64,000 nt of DNA from NCBI RefSeq assembly GCF_000455125.1, contig NZ_AUWR01000035.1:1-64000 (forward strand), given 5' to 3'. This document shows positions 32,002 through 42,520 of this stretch, piece by piece. The notes beneath the pieces were generated by a model. It was not told the DNA's origin, ran no database searches, and saw only the letters and a list, made by a program, of their open reading frames with translations. Numbering within the stretch: position 1 is the first letter of the stretch; each line of letters begins with the position of its first letter. This DNA is from Mycobacterium sp. UM_WGJ (lineage in GTDB: Bacteria; Actinomycetota; Actinomycetes; Mycobacteriales; Mycobacteriaceae). The translations under genes and the position numbers were made by a program.

Positions 32002-32894
32002 TTCGCCGTGCACTCATAGCGGCGGTGCTGATGGCCGCGGTGGTGAACCCTTCGGCAACGGCGGCCGCGCAGCGGTCGACGTTTGATCTGCAGGCGCATC
32101 GTGGCGGCCGGGGCGAGACCACCGAGGAATCGCTGCGTGCCTTCGCGAAATCGCTCGCGTTAGGCGTCAGCACCCTGGAGTTGGACATCGTGCTGACCCG
32201 CGACGCGCAGCCGCTGGTGTGGCACGACCCGGTGATCGAGCCGGCGAAGTGCGCCGACACCGCACCGGCGTTCGCCGGCGATCCCGATTTCCCGTATGTG
32301 GGCAAGCGGGTAGCCGATCTCAGCCTCGCCCAGATCCGAACCCTGGACTGCGGACACCTGTTGCCGGAATTTCCGGATGCGGAAGTGGTGCCGGGCAACG
32401 TCATCGCCACCTTGCCGGAGGTCTTCGCGCTCGCAGGTCACACGGGCGTCCGCTACAACATCGAGACCAAGGTCGACGGCGAGAACCAGCGGCAGCTCGT
32501 CGACGTGATTCTGGCGGCGGTGCGGGCCGCCGGCCAGCTCGACGCCGTCGAGATCCAGAGTTTCGACTGGCGCACCCTGCCGTTGGTGCGCGCCGCCGAA
32601 CCGGGCATCCCGTTGGTCGTGCTCGCCGAGCAGGGGCCTGACCCGATCCCCGGGGCGGTGGCGGTCGGCGCCGACATCGTGTCCCCGGACTACTCGATGG
32701 TCGATCGAGCGTTCGTTCAACGCGCACATGCGGCTGGGCTGCGGGTGATCCCGTGGACGGTCAATGATGCCGATGCCATGCGGCAACAGATTGCCGCCGG
32801 CGTCGACGGGCTCATCACCGACTATCCGAGCCGGCTGCGTGCCGTCATGGCCGACCTCGGCATGTCGCTGCCACGGGCTTACCCGGCGGGCTAG
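31998..32894 (+). CDS. Secreted glycerophosphodiester phosphodiesterase family protein
   Basis: A 298-residue exported TIM-barrel phosphodiesterase (GDPD family). The signal peptide runs from [16 protein letters not shown] to about AAAQ. Family motifs are [14 protein letters not shown] (HRG with the metal Glu), [10 protein letters not shown] and VWHDPVIE, then NIETKVDG and a C-terminal VIPWTVND and [11 protein letters not shown]. The enzyme should release glycerol-3-phosphate from glycerophosphodiesters outside the membrane. It is coupled to rlmB by GTGA. M. tuberculosis has no such gene between rlmB and arsB2, so this is an addition at the locus. Confidence 0.85.
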   Translation: MIRRALIAAVLMAAVVNPSATAAAQRSTFDLQAHRGGRGETTEESLRAFAKSLALGVSTLELDIVLTRDAQPLVWHDPVIEPAKCADTAPAFAGDPDFPYVGKRVADLSLAQIRTLDCGHLLPEFPDAEVVPGNVIATLPEVFALAGHTGVRYNIETKVDGENQRQLVDVILAAVRAAGQLDAVEIQSFDWRTLPLVRAAEPGIPLVVLAEQGPDPIPGAVAVGADIVSPDYSMVDRAFVQRAHAAGLRVIPWTVNDADAMRQQIAAGVDGLITDYPSRLRAVMADLGMSLPRAYPAG

Positions 32895-32906
32895 CAGCCC
32901 GCACCG

Positions 32907-34157
32907 CTAGACCCCCAGCAGTTGCGCGCTGGCCCACAGTGCCAGTACGGCCACCAGCAGCGTGGCCGGCACCGTGCACAGCCCCAGACGGGTGTATTCG
33001 CCGACTCCGGCCGCGACGTCGTAGCGGCGCAACACCCGGCGCCACAGCAGGTTTGACAGCGAGCCGGTATAGCTGAGGTTGGGGCCGATGTTGACTCCGA
33101 TCAACACCGCCAGCACCGCGAGCGGGCCACTCGATGCCACCAATGGCACCAGCAACAGCGTGGCGGGCAGGTTATTGACAACGTTGGCCAACACCGCGGC
33201 GACCGCCGCGATGCCCAGCAGCGCCGCCAGGCCAGATCCCGCCGGCAGCACCGCGGACATCTGGGCGCCCAGGCCGTTGTCGACGACGGCCCGCACCACC
33301 ACGCCGAGGGCCAGCACGAACACCAGGAAGCCGGGGTTGGCGGCCCGCAGAATGCCGGCGGGGGTGCTGCGCCGCTGCGCCAGTCCACGGGTGGCCAACA
33401 CGGCCGCACCAGCGACCGCGGCCCACGCTGCCGGCAACCCGAACGTCTCGGCGACCACGAAGCCGGCCAGCGTCAGCCCCAGCACCACCAGCACGAACAC
33501 CGGGATCGGCGGCGGTGGCCCGGCGTGCTGGTGCACCGGCGTGGCCCGCAGATCGGCCCGAAAGAACCAGCGGAAGATCAGGTAGACGACCGCGGTGGTG
33601 GCCAGCCACGGCGCGGCCATCAGCGCGGTGAACCTGACGAACGACAGGCCGGCCTGGTTGAACGCCAACAGATTGGTCAGGTTCGACACCGGCAGCAGCA
33701 GTGACGCCGTGTTGGCCAGATGCGCTGTCGCATACGCGTGTGGTCGCATCGGGGCGTGGCGGCGGCGGGCCATCATCAGCACCACCGGGGTCAGCAGCAC
33801 CACCGTCGCATCCAGGCTCAGCACCGCGGTCAGACCGGCGGCGATGACGAACACGCGGCGCAGCAGATGATGCGGCGGACCGACGTCGGCCCGTGCCATC
33901 GCCGCACCGGCCGCCTCGAACAGGCCCTCGTCGTCACAGAGCTGCGCCAGGACCAGCACCGCGCCCAGGAACGCGACGACGTGCAGCAGAGTAGCGGCTT
34001 CGGTGACTGCGTCGTGCATCGAGATCGCGCCGGTGGCAACAAGAACGGCCGCGGCCGGCACCGCAGCGAACATCTCCGGCCAGCCCCGCGGGCGGGCCAC
34101 CGCGAACCCCAGCACCACGGCAAGCAGCAGCAGCGCCAGTGCCAGATTCAGGCCCAC
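32907..34157 (-). CDS. arsB2: ArsB/SLC13-type membrane transporter (ArsB2-like)
   Basis: A 416-residue polytopic membrane protein of the ion transporter superfamily, with about ten to eleven hydrophobic segments. Conserved stretches are LSLDATVVLLTPVVLMMARR, LANTASLLLPVSNLTNLL and ANVVNNLPATLLLVPL with an IGPNLSYTGSLSNLLW near the end, typical of ArsB and related anion transporters. Rv3578 in M. tuberculosis is named arsB2 from similarity only; arsenite export has not been read from the sequence. It overlaps the metallo-hydrolase gene by ten bases. Confidence 0.8.
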   Translation of the reverse strand: MGLNLALALLLLAVVLGFAVARPRGWPEMFAAVPAAAVLVATGAISMHDAVTEAATLLHVVAFLGAVLVLAQLCDDEGLFEAAGAAMARADVGPPHHLLRRVFVIAAGLTAVLSLDATVVLLTPVVLMMARRRHAPMRPHAYATAHLANTASLLLPVSNLTNLLAFNQAGLSFVRFTALMAAPWLATTAVVYLIFRWFFRADLRATPVHQHAGPPPPIPVFVLVVLGLTLAGFVVAETFGLPAAWAAVAGAAVLATRGLAQRRSTPAGILRAANPGFLVFVLALGVVVRAVVDNGLGAQMSAVLPAGSGLAALLGIAAVAAVLANVVNNLPATLLLVPLVASSGPLAVLAVLIGVNIGPNLSYTGSLSNLLWRRVLRRYDVAAGVGEYTRLGLCTVPATLLVAVLALWASAQLLGV

Positions 34158-35068
34158 GGATCCTCACGACGCCACACCGTGGGCAGGTGAAGTCCGACCC
34201 CGTCGGACTCGGCCAACTCGGACAGAACCCGCATCGTGACGTTGAGGTCGTCGCCGGCGTAGGGCAAGGCGCGCAGCGGCTTTGACAAGGGCAGGAAGAA
34301 GTCGTCCCAGTGGGTCAACACCACCGTCGAAGCGCCGACGGTGCGGACCGTCTCATTCCAGTAGTCGACCAGGTATTGCCGGGGTTGAACGCCGAGCTGG
34401 CCGATGCCCAGGTAGACCACCTCGGCGCTGCGGCCGGCCAAGGCACCCGGGATGAAGCCGGCGCTGCCCAGGATCAGCAGATTGCGCCCCGAGGGGCGGT
34501 GGGCCACCAACGCCGACCAGGCCTCACCGCACTTGTAGGCAGATGCCCGCACCGGTGGAACCACCGCGGCGCTGATCACGCCGGGGAAGCGGTCCGGGGG
34601 GCAGTGTCGGGACTCGAGCAGGGTGACGTCGTAGGCGCCCAACGCAAGAGGAGCGCCGGGCGTCGCGACGATCAGGCGATCGGCCGAAAGTCCCTGACCC
34701 CGGCCGACATTGGCCGTCGACTCGCCACCCACCAGCGTCGCACCGGTACGTTCGGCCACCACCGCGGAGTCCAGCGCGTGATCGATGTGTGAGTGCAGCG
34801 GGATCACCGCCGCCAGCTTCTGCACGCCGGCCCGGGCCAGGCAGGCGTCGATGCGAGCGGCCGACGGCGAAACCTTGCCCAGCGCCACCCGAGCCAGACG
34901 GGGACGAGAGAAATAGCCGTCGGTCATCAGCGCCGACGACCCGTCGTCGATCAGCATGCTGGTCACGCCGAGCCACGTCACCGACAGCGGTGCGCCCGGC
35001 GGCGCGGGTGTGACGTCGAACCGGTCGGCGTACCGGCCGATGTCGGGGCGGCCGAGCTTGAGGCGCAT
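34148..35068 (-). CDS. MBL-fold metallo-hydrolase (Rv3577-like)
   Basis: A 306-residue metallo-beta-lactamase-fold hydrolase with the metal-binding HSHIDHALD motif preceded by VIPL, and downstream Gly/Asp-rich strands including VVLTHWDDFF carrying a further His/Asp. The N-terminal part reads DVTPAPPGAPLSVTWLGVTSMLIDDG. Substrate unknown; RomA/UlaG-like proteins of this type include phosphodiesterases. It sits upstream of and overlaps the transporter gene, as in Rv3577-Rv3578, so the two are co-expressed. Confidence 0.82.
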   Translation of the reverse strand: MRLKLGRPDIGRYADRFDVTPAPPGAPLSVTWLGVTSMLIDDGSSALMTDGYFSRPRLARVALGKVSPSAARIDACLARAGVQKLAAVIPLHSHIDHALDSAVVAERTGATLVGGESTANVGRGQGLSADRLIVATPGAPLALGAYDVTLLESRHCPPDRFPGVISAAVVPPVRASAYKCGEAWSALVAHRPSGRNLLILGSAGFIPGALAGRSAEVVYLGIGQLGVQPRQYLVDYWNETVRTVGASTVVLTHWDDFFLPLSKPLRALPYAGDDLNVTMRVLSELAESDGVGLHLPTVWRREDPWA

Positions 35069-35123
35069 CCGCTCAGGCTAACGGGGGACGGTGGCGCCCA
35101 CGCCGCAGGCCGGCGTGACGGTC

Positions 35124-35792
35124 CTAGACCTTGGGGCTGTCGTCGTCGCCGATCAGCAACCGGACCGCCAGGTCCAGTCGGGTGCTGAAATCGGTGGCCG
35201 ACGCCCGGCGGGTCAGCCAGGCCAGCAGGTTGGACAGCCACACATCCGAGATCACCCGGGAGATGTGGTACTGCTCCTCGGTCGGCTCGCCGTCGCTCAT
35301 GGCCCCGGCGAACATCGAGTCGATCAATTTCTGGACGTGGTCGACTTCGCCGGCCGCCGAGGCGTCGGCGAAGACATACGCCCGCGTCATCGCCTCGGTG
35401 AGCAGTGGGTTGCGCTGCATGGCGCGGTTGAGTTTGTTGACCACCAGGTTCAGTCGCTGGTGGCGGGTGGTTGCGGCGAACGTTGCCGGGTCCGTCTTGG
35501 TGTCCACCCGCGCGATCTCTCGGCCCATCGCCGAGACCAGCAGGTGAACCTTCGACGGGAAGTAGCGGTACAAGGTGCCGACAGCCACGTCCGCGCGGTC
35601 GGCGACGGCGCGCATCTGCACCGCGTCGTAGCCGCCCTTGGAGGCGATCGCCAGCGTCGCGTCCAGGATGCGCTTGCGGCGTTCGCGCTGCGCCTCGGAG
35701 CCCAGGTCGGATTCGGTCAGCACAGCGACGTTGACCACCTCGCGCGGTTGGCTTGCCGATCCGCGGCCTGCGGTGCCCTCAGCTGACGACAT
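35124..35792 (-). CDS. kstR: TetR-family transcriptional repressor KstR
   Basis: Represses cholesterol-catabolism genes and is released by 3-oxo-cholestenoyl-CoA-type ligands. The 222-residue protein has the TetR helix-turn-helix QRERRKRILDATLAIASKGG...AVADRADVAVGTLYRYFPSK and a ligand-binding domain closely matching Rv3574 (NKLNRAMQRNPLLTEAMTRA, SDVWLSNLLAWLTRRASATD). ATG at 35792 gives about 22 residues more than the classical 199-residue annotation; a GTG at 35723 lies nearer that start. An operator lies 140 bases upstream, so it probably regulates itself and fadE34 together. Confidence 0.93.
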   Translation of the reverse strand: MSSAEGTAGRGSASQPREVVNVAVLTESDLGSEAQRERRKRILDATLAIASKGGYDAVQMRAVADRADVAVGTLYRYFPSKVHLLVSAMGREIARVDTKTDPATFAATTRHQRLNLVVNKLNRAMQRNPLLTEAMTRAYVFADASAAGEVDHVQKLIDSMFAGAMSDGEPTEEQYHISRVISDVWLSNLLAWLTRRASATDFSTRLDLAVRLLIGDDDSPKV

Positions 35793-35932
35793 GTGCTGCG
35801 CGGCTCCCTCCGTCGGTCTCCTGGCCCATAACGATACGCATCGCGTAGTTGAGTTTTGTGCTTCCCGGCATCGGCCGGACCCAACGTGTCCAGCCATTAC
35901 GGTTCGACTTGACGCTCGGACGCTGGCACTAT

Positions 35933-35946
35933 TAGAACACGTTCTA
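35933..35946. promoter_or_regulatory. KstR operator between kstR and fadE34
   Basis: TAGAACACGTTCTA is a perfect 14-base match to the KstR consensus TnnAACnnGTTnnA and a near-perfect palindrome (only the central AC/AC pair deviates). It lies between the two divergent genes kstR and fadE34, both members of the KstR regulon. Confidence 0.88.
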
Positions 35947-36010
35947 GTGGTTGGTGGGGGTGTTCGTGACCCGCCTCTCTCAAGCCCGTCTCGACCCGGA
36001 GGAGCCCAGC

Positions 36011-38131
36011 GTGTCCGTGACCATCAACGACGAACAGCTCGCAGCCCGCGAGCTGGTCCGCGACTGGGCCGCCGCCGCGGGCACCGCCGAAGCGATTCGC
36101 GCGGCGGAATTGGGTGAAACCGATTCCTGGCGAGCTGTTTTCGCGCGGCTGGCCGACCTGGGCCTGTTCGGTGTGGCGGTGCCCGAGGAGTCCGGCGGGG
36201 CCGGTGGGCGCCTCGAAGACCTCTGCGCGATGGTCGATGAGGCCGCCAGGGCCCTGGTTCCCGGGCCGGTTGCGACCACCGCGCTGGCCACCCTGGTGGT
36301 CACCGATCCGGCTTCGGTTGAAGCCCTGGCAGCCGGCGAGCGGACTGCCGGCGTGGTCACCGACCCGTCCGCGGCGGCGGTGAGCTTCGACGCCGCAGCA
36401 GGGCAGGCCTCCGGCACCGCTGAGCGGGTGCTCGGCGCCACCGCCGACGGACTGCTGCTGTTGCCGGCCGGCCAGGACTGGATCCTGGTGGACGCCGGCG
36501 CGAACGGGGTGAATGTCGAGCCCCTGGCCGCCACCGACTTCTCCCGACCGCTGGCCAAGGTGACGTTGACGGCAGCGCCGGCAGTGGTCCTGGAGGCCGG
36601 TCACCGGGTGGAGAACCTGGTGGTCACGGTGCTGGCCGCCGAGGCCGCCGGGGTCGCCCGCTGGGCGCTGGACACCGCGGTCGAATACGCCAAGGTGCGT
36701 GAACAGTTCGGTAAGCCGATCGGCAGCTTCCAGGCCATCAAGCACCTGTGCGCGGAGATGCTGTGCCGGGCCGATCAGGCCGCGGTGGCGGCCAGCGACG
36801 TGGCCCGCGCCGCTGCCGATTCCGATGACCAGCAGTTCGCGATCGCGGCCGCAGTCGCCGCCGCGATCTGCATCGACGCCGCCAAGGCCAACGCCAAGGA
36901 CTGCATCCAGGTACTCGGCGGAATCGGCATCACCTGGGAGCACGACGCACACCTGTACCTGCGCCGGGCCTACGGCATCGGGCAGGCGCTGGGCGGACCC
37001 CAACGGTGGCTGCGCCGCACCGCCGCACTGACCCGCGACGGCCTGCGGCGCCGGTTGGAGGTCGACCTCGGTGAGGCCACCGACGTCCGGCCCGAGATCG
37101 CCGCGGAGGTGGCGCGCATCGCAGCGCTGCCCGCCGACCAGCACCAAGTGGCGCTGGCCGAATCCGGGCTGCTGGCGCCGCACTGGCCGGTTCCCTACGG
37201 ACGCGCGGCCGGCCCCGCCGAGCAGCTGGTGATCGACCAGGAACTGGCCGCCGCCGGCGTCGGGCGTCCGGACCTGGTGGTCGGCTGGTGGGCAGCCCCG
37301 ACCATTCTCGAGCACGGCACGCCCGAGCAGATCGAGCGCTTCATCCCGGCCACGCTGACCGGCGAGGTGTTCTGGTGTCAGCTGTTCTCCGAGCCCGGCG
37401 CCGGCTCGGACCTGGCGGCGCTACGCACCAAGGCGGTGAAGGTCGACGGCGGCTGGCGGCTGACCGGTCAGAAGGTGTGGACGTCGCGAGCCCACGACTC
37501 GCAGTGGGGCGTCTGCCTGGCCAGAACCGATGCCGAAGCTCCGAAACACAAGGGCATCACCTACTTCCTGGTCGACATGGCCGCTGAGGGCATCGACATC
37601 CGGCCGCTGCGGGAGATCACCGGTGAGGCCCTGTTCAACGAGGTCTTCCTCGATGACGTCTTCGTTCCCGACGAGCAGGTGGTCGGCGGCGTCAACGACG
37701 GCTGGCGCCTGGCCCGCACCACCTTGGCCAACGAGCGCGTCGCGATCGCCGGCGGCACCGCGCTGGGCAACCCGATGGAGGAGCTGCTGAAAACCCTGGC
37801 GGATTCCGAACCCGACACCGCCACCGCCGAGCGTCTGGCCCGGCTGATCATCGCCGCGCAGGCGGGTTCGCTGCTGGATCAACGCATCGCCCAGCTCGCG
37901 GTGGGCGGCCAAGACCCGGGCTCGGAGTCCTCGGTGCGCAAGCTCATCGGGGTGCGCTACCGCCAGGAGCTGGCCGAGTTCCGGATGGATGTGGCCGAGG
38001 GGGGCGGCGCGGTGGCCGGCCGCGAAGTGCACGACTTCCTCAACACCCGGTGCCTGTCCATCGCCGGAGGCACCGAGCAGATCCTGTTGACACTGGCCGC
38101 TGAGCGGCTGCTGGGCCTGCCGCGCGGCTAG
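36011..38131 (+). CDS. fadE34: Tandem acyl-CoA dehydrogenase FadE34
   Basis: A 706-residue fusion of two acyl-CoA dehydrogenase domains (about 1-335 and 345-706), as in Rv3573c, which oxidises steroid side-chain CoA thioesters. Domain 1 has AKVREQFGKPIGSFQAIKHL and GGIGITWEHDAHLYLRRA; domain 2 has FWCQLFSEPGAGSDLAALRT, KVWTSRAHDSQ and AGGTEQILLTLAAERLLGLP. The GTG at 36011 has GGAGGAG at a suitable distance; a longer frame from 35951 would start next to the operator. KstR control is expected. Confidence 0.93.
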   Translation: MSVTINDEQLAARELVRDWAAAAGTAEAIRAAELGETDSWRAVFARLADLGLFGVAVPEESGGAGGRLEDLCAMVDEAARALVPGPVATTALATLVVTDPASVEALAAGERTAGVVTDPSAAAVSFDAAAGQASGTAERVLGATADGLLLLPAGQDWILVDAGANGVNVEPLAATDFSRPLAKVTLTAAPAVVLEAGHRVENLVVTVLAAEAAGVARWALDTAVEYAKVREQFGKPIGSFQAIKHLCAEMLCRADQAAVAASDVARAAADSDDQQFAIAAAVAAAICIDAAKANAKDCIQVLGGIGITWEHDAHLYLRRAYGIGQALGGPQRWLRRTAALTRDGLRRRLEVDLGEATDVRPEIAAEVARIAALPADQHQVALAESGLLAPHWPVPYGRAAGPAEQLVIDQELAAAGVGRPDLVVGWWAAPTILEHGTPEQIERFIPATLTGEVFWCQLFSEPGAGSDLAALRTKAVKVDGGWRLTGQKVWTSRAHDSQWGVCLARTDAEAPKHKGITYFLVDMAAEGIDIRPLREITGEALFNEVFLDDVFVPDEQVVGGVNDGWRLARTTLANERVAIAGGTALGNPMEELLKTLADSEPDTATAERLARLIIAAQAGSLLDQRIAQLAVGGQDPGSESSVRKLIGVRYRQELAEFRMDVAEGGGAVAGREVHDFLNTRCLSIAGGTEQILLTLAAERLLGLPRG

Positions 38132-38211
38132 CTCGCCGCTGTCGCGCCGGTCGTCGCCGAGCGTAGCTTTCCGTCGCCGGGGGTACCCACTGTCGGAATC
38201 GCCGCCGACGA

Positions 38212-40284
38212 ATGGAGTGCTGTGTGCCGGGCCGAATCGAAGTCGATGGCGTTACGCCGGTTGTGTCCTGCGGCCGGCAACCCGCCAAGGCAGTGGTCGG
38301 GGAGACCGTGCCGGTCCGCGCCGCGGTGTGGCGTGACGGACACGAAGTGGTCGCGGCGACCTTGGTCGTGCGCTACCTCGGCTGCGAGTCTCCACCGGGG
38401 TCGCAGACGCGTCTCGACGAGCAGGAAACGGCTGTTCCAGCGCCTCGAACAAAGCCGGCGCTGCTTCCAATGCGGGAGGGCGGCGAGCCGTACGTCTTCC
38501 ACGGTGAATTCGTTCCCGACCAGACCGGGATGTGGGCTTTCCGGGTCGACGGGTGGACCGATTCGATCCGCACCTGGCGTGACGCGGTGGTCGCCAAGCT
38601 GGACGCCGGCCAGGACGAGGCCGAACTATCCAACGATCTGTTGATCGGTGCCGACCTGCTGGAGCGTGCCGCCGCGGCGATGCCCCGCAGCCGGCGTGAA
38701 CCCGTCGTGGCAGCGGCTGCGGCATTGCGCCATCCCGGCGACCCGATCGTTCGCTCGGCGCCGGCATTGTCCGACGAGATCTCCCAGCTGCTCACCTGCT
38801 ACCCGCTGCGCGACCTGCTCACCCGCGGACAGCAGTATCGGGTCTGGGTGGATCGGCCACTGGCCCGCTTCAGCTCCTGGTACGAGATGTTTCCGCGCTC
38901 CACCGGCGGATGGGACTCAGCGGGCGCTCCGGTGCACGGCACGCTGGCCACCGCCGCGTCGGCGCTACCGCGGATCGCCGAGATGGGATTCGACGTGGTC
39001 TATCTCCCGCCGATCCACCCGATCGGAAAGGTGCACCGAAAGGGTCGCAACAACAGCGCGGTGGCCGAACCCGGCGATGTCGGGTCACCATGGGCGATCG
39101 GCAGCGACGAGGGCGGCCACGATGCGGTGCACCCCGACTTGGGAGCAGTCGATGATTTCGACCAATTCGTTGCCAGGGCACGCGAACTCGGTCTGGAGGT
39201 CGCCTTGGATCTGGCGTTGCAGTGCGCTCCTGATCACCCGTGGGTGCGCCAACACCGTCAGTGGTTCACCGAGTTGCCGGACGGGACGATCGCCTACGCG
39301 GAGAATCCGCCGAAGAAATACCAGGATATCTACCCATTGAATTTCGACAATGATCCCGCCGGCCTGTATGCCGAGGTCCACCGCGTGGTGCAGTTCTGGA
39401 TCTCACACGGGGTCAAAGTATTCCGGGTCGACAACCCGCATACCAAGCCACCCGGGTTCTGGGCATGGTTGATCACGAAAGTGAAGGCCGCCGAACCCGA
39501 TGTGCTGTTCCTCTCGGAGGCGTTCACCCCGCCGGCACGACAGTACGGCCTGGCCAAGCTCGGTTTCACCCAGTCCTACACCTACTTCACCTGGCGAACT
39601 TCCAAGGCCGAACTCGTCGAATTCGGCGAAGAGATAGCCGAATTCGCGGATTTTCGCCGCCCCAATCTGTTCGTCAACACACCGGACATCCTGCACGCCA
39701 GTCTGCAACATCACGGCCCCGGTATGTTCGCCATCCGCGCGGTGCTGGCCGCGACGATGGGCCCCTCCTGGGGCGTGTATTCCGGCTATGAATTGTTCGA
39801 GCACGAGGCGCTGCACGAGGGAAGCGAAGAATACCTTCATTCGGAGAAATACGAGCTGCGTCCCCGCGATTACGCCGCCGCGCGCCGCGAGGGCAGATCG
39901 CTGGAGCCGTTCATCGCTGCGCTCAACGCCATTCGCCGGCGGCACCCTGCCCTGCAGCAACTGCGCACCCTGCATTTCCATCACGTCGACAACGACGCGC
40001 TGCTGGCCTACAGCAAATTCGACCCGGCCAGCGGTGACACGGTGCTGGTGGTGGTGACCTTGAACGCATTCGGTGCCGAGGAAGCGACGTTGTCGCTCGA
40101 CCTGACGACGCTGGGCATGGCGCCCTACGAGCGGTTCTGGGTGCGTGACGAAATCACCGGGGAGGAATACCAATGGGGGCAAGACAATTATGTGCGACTC
40201 GATCCGAGCCGAGCGGTCGCCCACATCATCAATATGCCGGTGATGAGTGCCCAGGCGCGAACCGACCTGCTGCATCGGAGGTGA
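38212..40284 (+). CDS. glgE: Alpha-1,4-glucan:maltose-1-phosphate maltosyltransferase GlgE
   Basis: GH13 enzyme that extends alpha-glucan with maltosyl units from maltose-1-phosphate. The 690-residue protein has an N-terminal beta domain ([16 protein letters not shown]), a helical insert, and the catalytic barrel with [36 protein letters not shown] (nucleophile Asp), [15 protein letters not shown] (acid/base Glu) and NTPDIL. It ends with the all-beta C domain. First gene of the alpha-glucan block, co-directional with glgB (7-base gap). Close to M. tuberculosis GlgE (701 residues). Confidence 0.96.
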   Translation: MECCVPGRIEVDGVTPVVSCGRQPAKAVVGETVPVRAAVWRDGHEVVAATLVVRYLGCESPPGSQTRLDEQETAVPAPRTKPALLPMREGGEPYVFHGEFVPDQTGMWAFRVDGWTDSIRTWRDAVVAKLDAGQDEAELSNDLLIGADLLERAAAAMPRSRREPVVAAAAALRHPGDPIVRSAPALSDEISQLLTCYPLRDLLTRGQQYRVWVDRPLARFSSWYEMFPRSTGGWDSAGAPVHGTLATAASALPRIAEMGFDVVYLPPIHPIGKVHRKGRNNSAVAEPGDVGSPWAIGSDEGGHDAVHPDLGAVDDFDQFVARARELGLEVALDLALQCAPDHPWVRQHRQWFTELPDGTIAYAENPPKKYQDIYPLNFDNDPAGLYAEVHRVVQFWISHGVKVFRVDNPHTKPPGFWAWLITKVKAAEPDVLFLSEAFTPPARQYGLAKLGFTQSYTYFTWRTSKAELVEFGEEIAEFADFRRPNLFVNTPDILHASLQHHGPGMFAIRAVLAATMGPSWGVYSGYELFEHEALHEGSEEYLHSEKYELRPRDYAAARREGRSLEPFIAALNAIRRRHPALQQLRTLHFHHVDNDALLAYSKFDPASGDTVLVVVTLNAFGAEEATLSLDLTTLGMAPYERFWVRDEITGEEYQWGQDNYVRLDPSRAVAHIINMPVMSAQARTDLLHRR

Positions 40285-40291
40285 AGACCCG

Positions 40292-42520
40292 ATGACCCGA
40301 ATCAAAAACCAGCCCGGCGGGCTCGAGGTGAACCGCGAGGATCTCGATCGGCTGATGTCCGGCGTGCACTACGACCCGCACTCGATCCTGGGCGCCCACG
40401 ACAACGGCCAACACACCGTGATCCGGGCCTTGCGCCCGGGCGCGAGCGCGGTGGCGGTTGTGGTGGGCGGTGACCGGGTCCCGATGCAACACCTGGGCAA
40501 CGGATTGTTCGCCGTGGTGCTGCCGTTCGCCGACCTGATCGACTATCGGCTGCAGATCGACTATCCCGGCGTCGCCGAACCGCAGATCGTGGCCGACGGG
40601 TATCGCTTCCTGCCGACGCTGGGCGAGGTCGACCTGCACCTGTTCGGTGAGGGCCGACACGAACAGCTTTGGGAGGTTCTGGGCGCTCATCCGCGCACGT
40701 TCACCACTGCGGACGGGCCGGTGACGGGCGTGTCGTTCGCGGTGTGGGCGCCCAACGCCAAGGGAATCGGGTTGATCAGTGACAGCACCGGCTGGGACGG
40801 CATCGGCGCACCCATGCGGGCACTGGGCTCATCCGGTGTGTGGGAACTGTTCTGGCCGGGGTTTCCGCTCGACGGGCTGTACAAGTTTCGTGTGCACGGC
40901 GCAGACGATGTGGTCACCGAGCGGGCTGACCCAATGGCGTTCGCCGCCGAGACCCCGCCGCACACCGCGTCGCGTGTCGCCACCAATCGCTACACCTGGA
41001 GTGACGGCGACTGGATGGATCGGCGGGCCACCGCAAACCCGGCGTTCGAGGCCATGAGCGTCTACGAAGTGCACCTCGGATCGTGGCGGCCTGGGTTGAG
41101 CTACCGCCAGCTTGCCGCCGAGTTGACGGATTACGTTGTGGAGCAAGGGTTCACTCACGTCGAACTGCTGCCGGTCGCGGAGCATCCGTTCGGCGGATCG
41201 TGGGGATATCAGGTCACCTCGTACTACGCGCCGACCGCGCGTTTCGGCACGCCCGACGACTTCCGCTTCCTGGTGGACGCGCTGCATCGTGCCGGCATCG
41301 GAGTCATTGTGGACTGGGTGCCGGCGCACTTCCCGAAAGATGCCTGGGCGCTGGGCCGGTTCGACGGCACTCCGCTGTATGAGCACGCTGATCCGCGGCG
41401 CGGTGAGCAGCTCGACTGGGGAACCTATGTGTTCGATTTCGGTCGCCCTGAGGTGCGCAACTTTCTGGTGGCCAATGCGCTGTACTGGCTGTTGGAGTTT
41501 CACATCGACGGACTACGAGTGGACGCCGTGGCGTCGATGCTCTACCTGGACTACTCGCGACCTCAGGGCGGCTGGACGCCCAACGTCTACGGCGGCCGAG
41601 AGAACCTGGAGGCGGTGCAGTTCCTCCAGGAGATGAACGCCACGGCACACAAATCGGCGCCCGGGATCGTCACGATCGCCGAAGAATCGACCTCGTGGCC
41701 CGGAGTGTCGAGACCGACCAGCCTTGGTGGACTGGGCTTTTCGATGAAGTGGAACATGGGCTGGATGCACGACACCCTGTCCTATCTCGGTCACGACCCG
41801 GTGCACCGCTCCTACCATCACCACGAGATGACCTTCTCGATGCTCTATGCCTACAGCGAGAATTTCGTGCTGCCGATCAGCCATGACGAAGTGGTGCACG
41901 GCAAGGGCACGCTGTGGAGCCGGATGCCCGGTGACGACCACGCCAAGGCGGCCGGGGTGCGCAGTCTGCTGGCCTACCAGTGGGCGCATCCGGGAAAGCA
42001 ACTGCTGTTCATGGGCCAGGAGTTCGGCCAGCGTGCCGAGTGGTCCGAGGAACGCGGGCTGGACTGGTTCCAGCTCGACTCACCCGGCGAGCAGGACGGG
42101 TTCTCTGCGGGAATCCAGTGCTTGACCCGCGATCTCAACTCCGTCTATCGCAGCCGCCCCGCGCTGTGGAGCGAGGACACCAACCCGGCCGGCTATTCCT
42201 GGATCGATGCCAACGACTCCGCCAACAATGTGCTGAGCTTCCTGCGTTATGCGACAGACGGATCGGTGCTGGCGGCGGTATTCAACTTCTCCGGTGTGGT
42301 GCATACCGACTACCACCTCGGACTGCCGTTCGCGGGCCGGTGGCGCGAGATACTCAACACCGACGCCGTCGACTACAACGGCGGCGGTGCAGGAAATTTC
42401 GGTGGTGTGGATGCCGTCGACGAACCTCGGCACGGGCGTCCTGCTTCCGCGGTACTGGTGCTGCCCCCGCTGTCGGCGTTGTGGCTGGAACCCGCCGCGC
42501 AAGCGATCACCGCTCGCTGA
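40292..42520 (+). CDS. glgB: 1,4-alpha-glucan branching enzyme GlgB
   Basis: Adds alpha-1,6 branches to the GlgE polymer. The 742-residue GH13 enzyme has two N-terminal beta modules (CBM48-like; [20 protein letters not shown] and [18 protein letters not shown]), then the barrel with [25 protein letters not shown] (nucleophile), [13 protein letters not shown] (acid/base) and [25 protein letters not shown] precedes the ATG. The last 14 bases overlap the 3' end of mak on the other strand. glgE-glgB is also paired in M. tuberculosis. Confidence 0.96.
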   Translation: MTRIKNQPGGLEVNREDLDRLMSGVHYDPHSILGAHDNGQHTVIRALRPGASAVAVVVGGDRVPMQHLGNGLFAVVLPFADLIDYRLQIDYPGVAEPQIVADGYRFLPTLGEVDLHLFGEGRHEQLWEVLGAHPRTFTTADGPVTGVSFAVWAPNAKGIGLISDSTGWDGIGAPMRALGSSGVWELFWPGFPLDGLYKFRVHGADDVVTERADPMAFAAETPPHTASRVATNRYTWSDGDWMDRRATANPAFEAMSVYEVHLGSWRPGLSYRQLAAELTDYVVEQGFTHVELLPVAEHPFGGSWGYQVTSYYAPTARFGTPDDFRFLVDALHRAGIGVIVDWVPAHFPKDAWALGRFDGTPLYEHADPRRGEQLDWGTYVFDFGRPEVRNFLVANALYWLLEFHIDGLRVDAVASMLYLDYSRPQGGWTPNVYGGRENLEAVQFLQEMNATAHKSAPGIVTIAEESTSWPGVSRPTSLGGLGFSMKWNMGWMHDTLSYLGHDPVHRSYHHHEMTFSMLYAYSENFVLPISHDEVVHGKGTLWSRMPGDDHAKAAGVRSLLAYQWAHPGKQLLFMGQEFGQRAEWSEERGLDWFQLDSPGEQDGFSAGIQCLTRDLNSVYRSRPALWSEDTNPAGYSWIDANDSANNVLSFLRYATDGSVLAAVFNFSGVVHTDYHLGLPFAGRWREILNTDAVDYNGGGAGNFGGVDAVDEPRHGRPASAVLVLPPLSALWLEPAAQAITAR

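Noticed and set aside
35897-37315. 472-codon minus-strand frame opposite fadE34 reaching the kstR operator
   Set aside because: Antisense shadow; composition is Gly/Gln/His-rich and there is no start signal.
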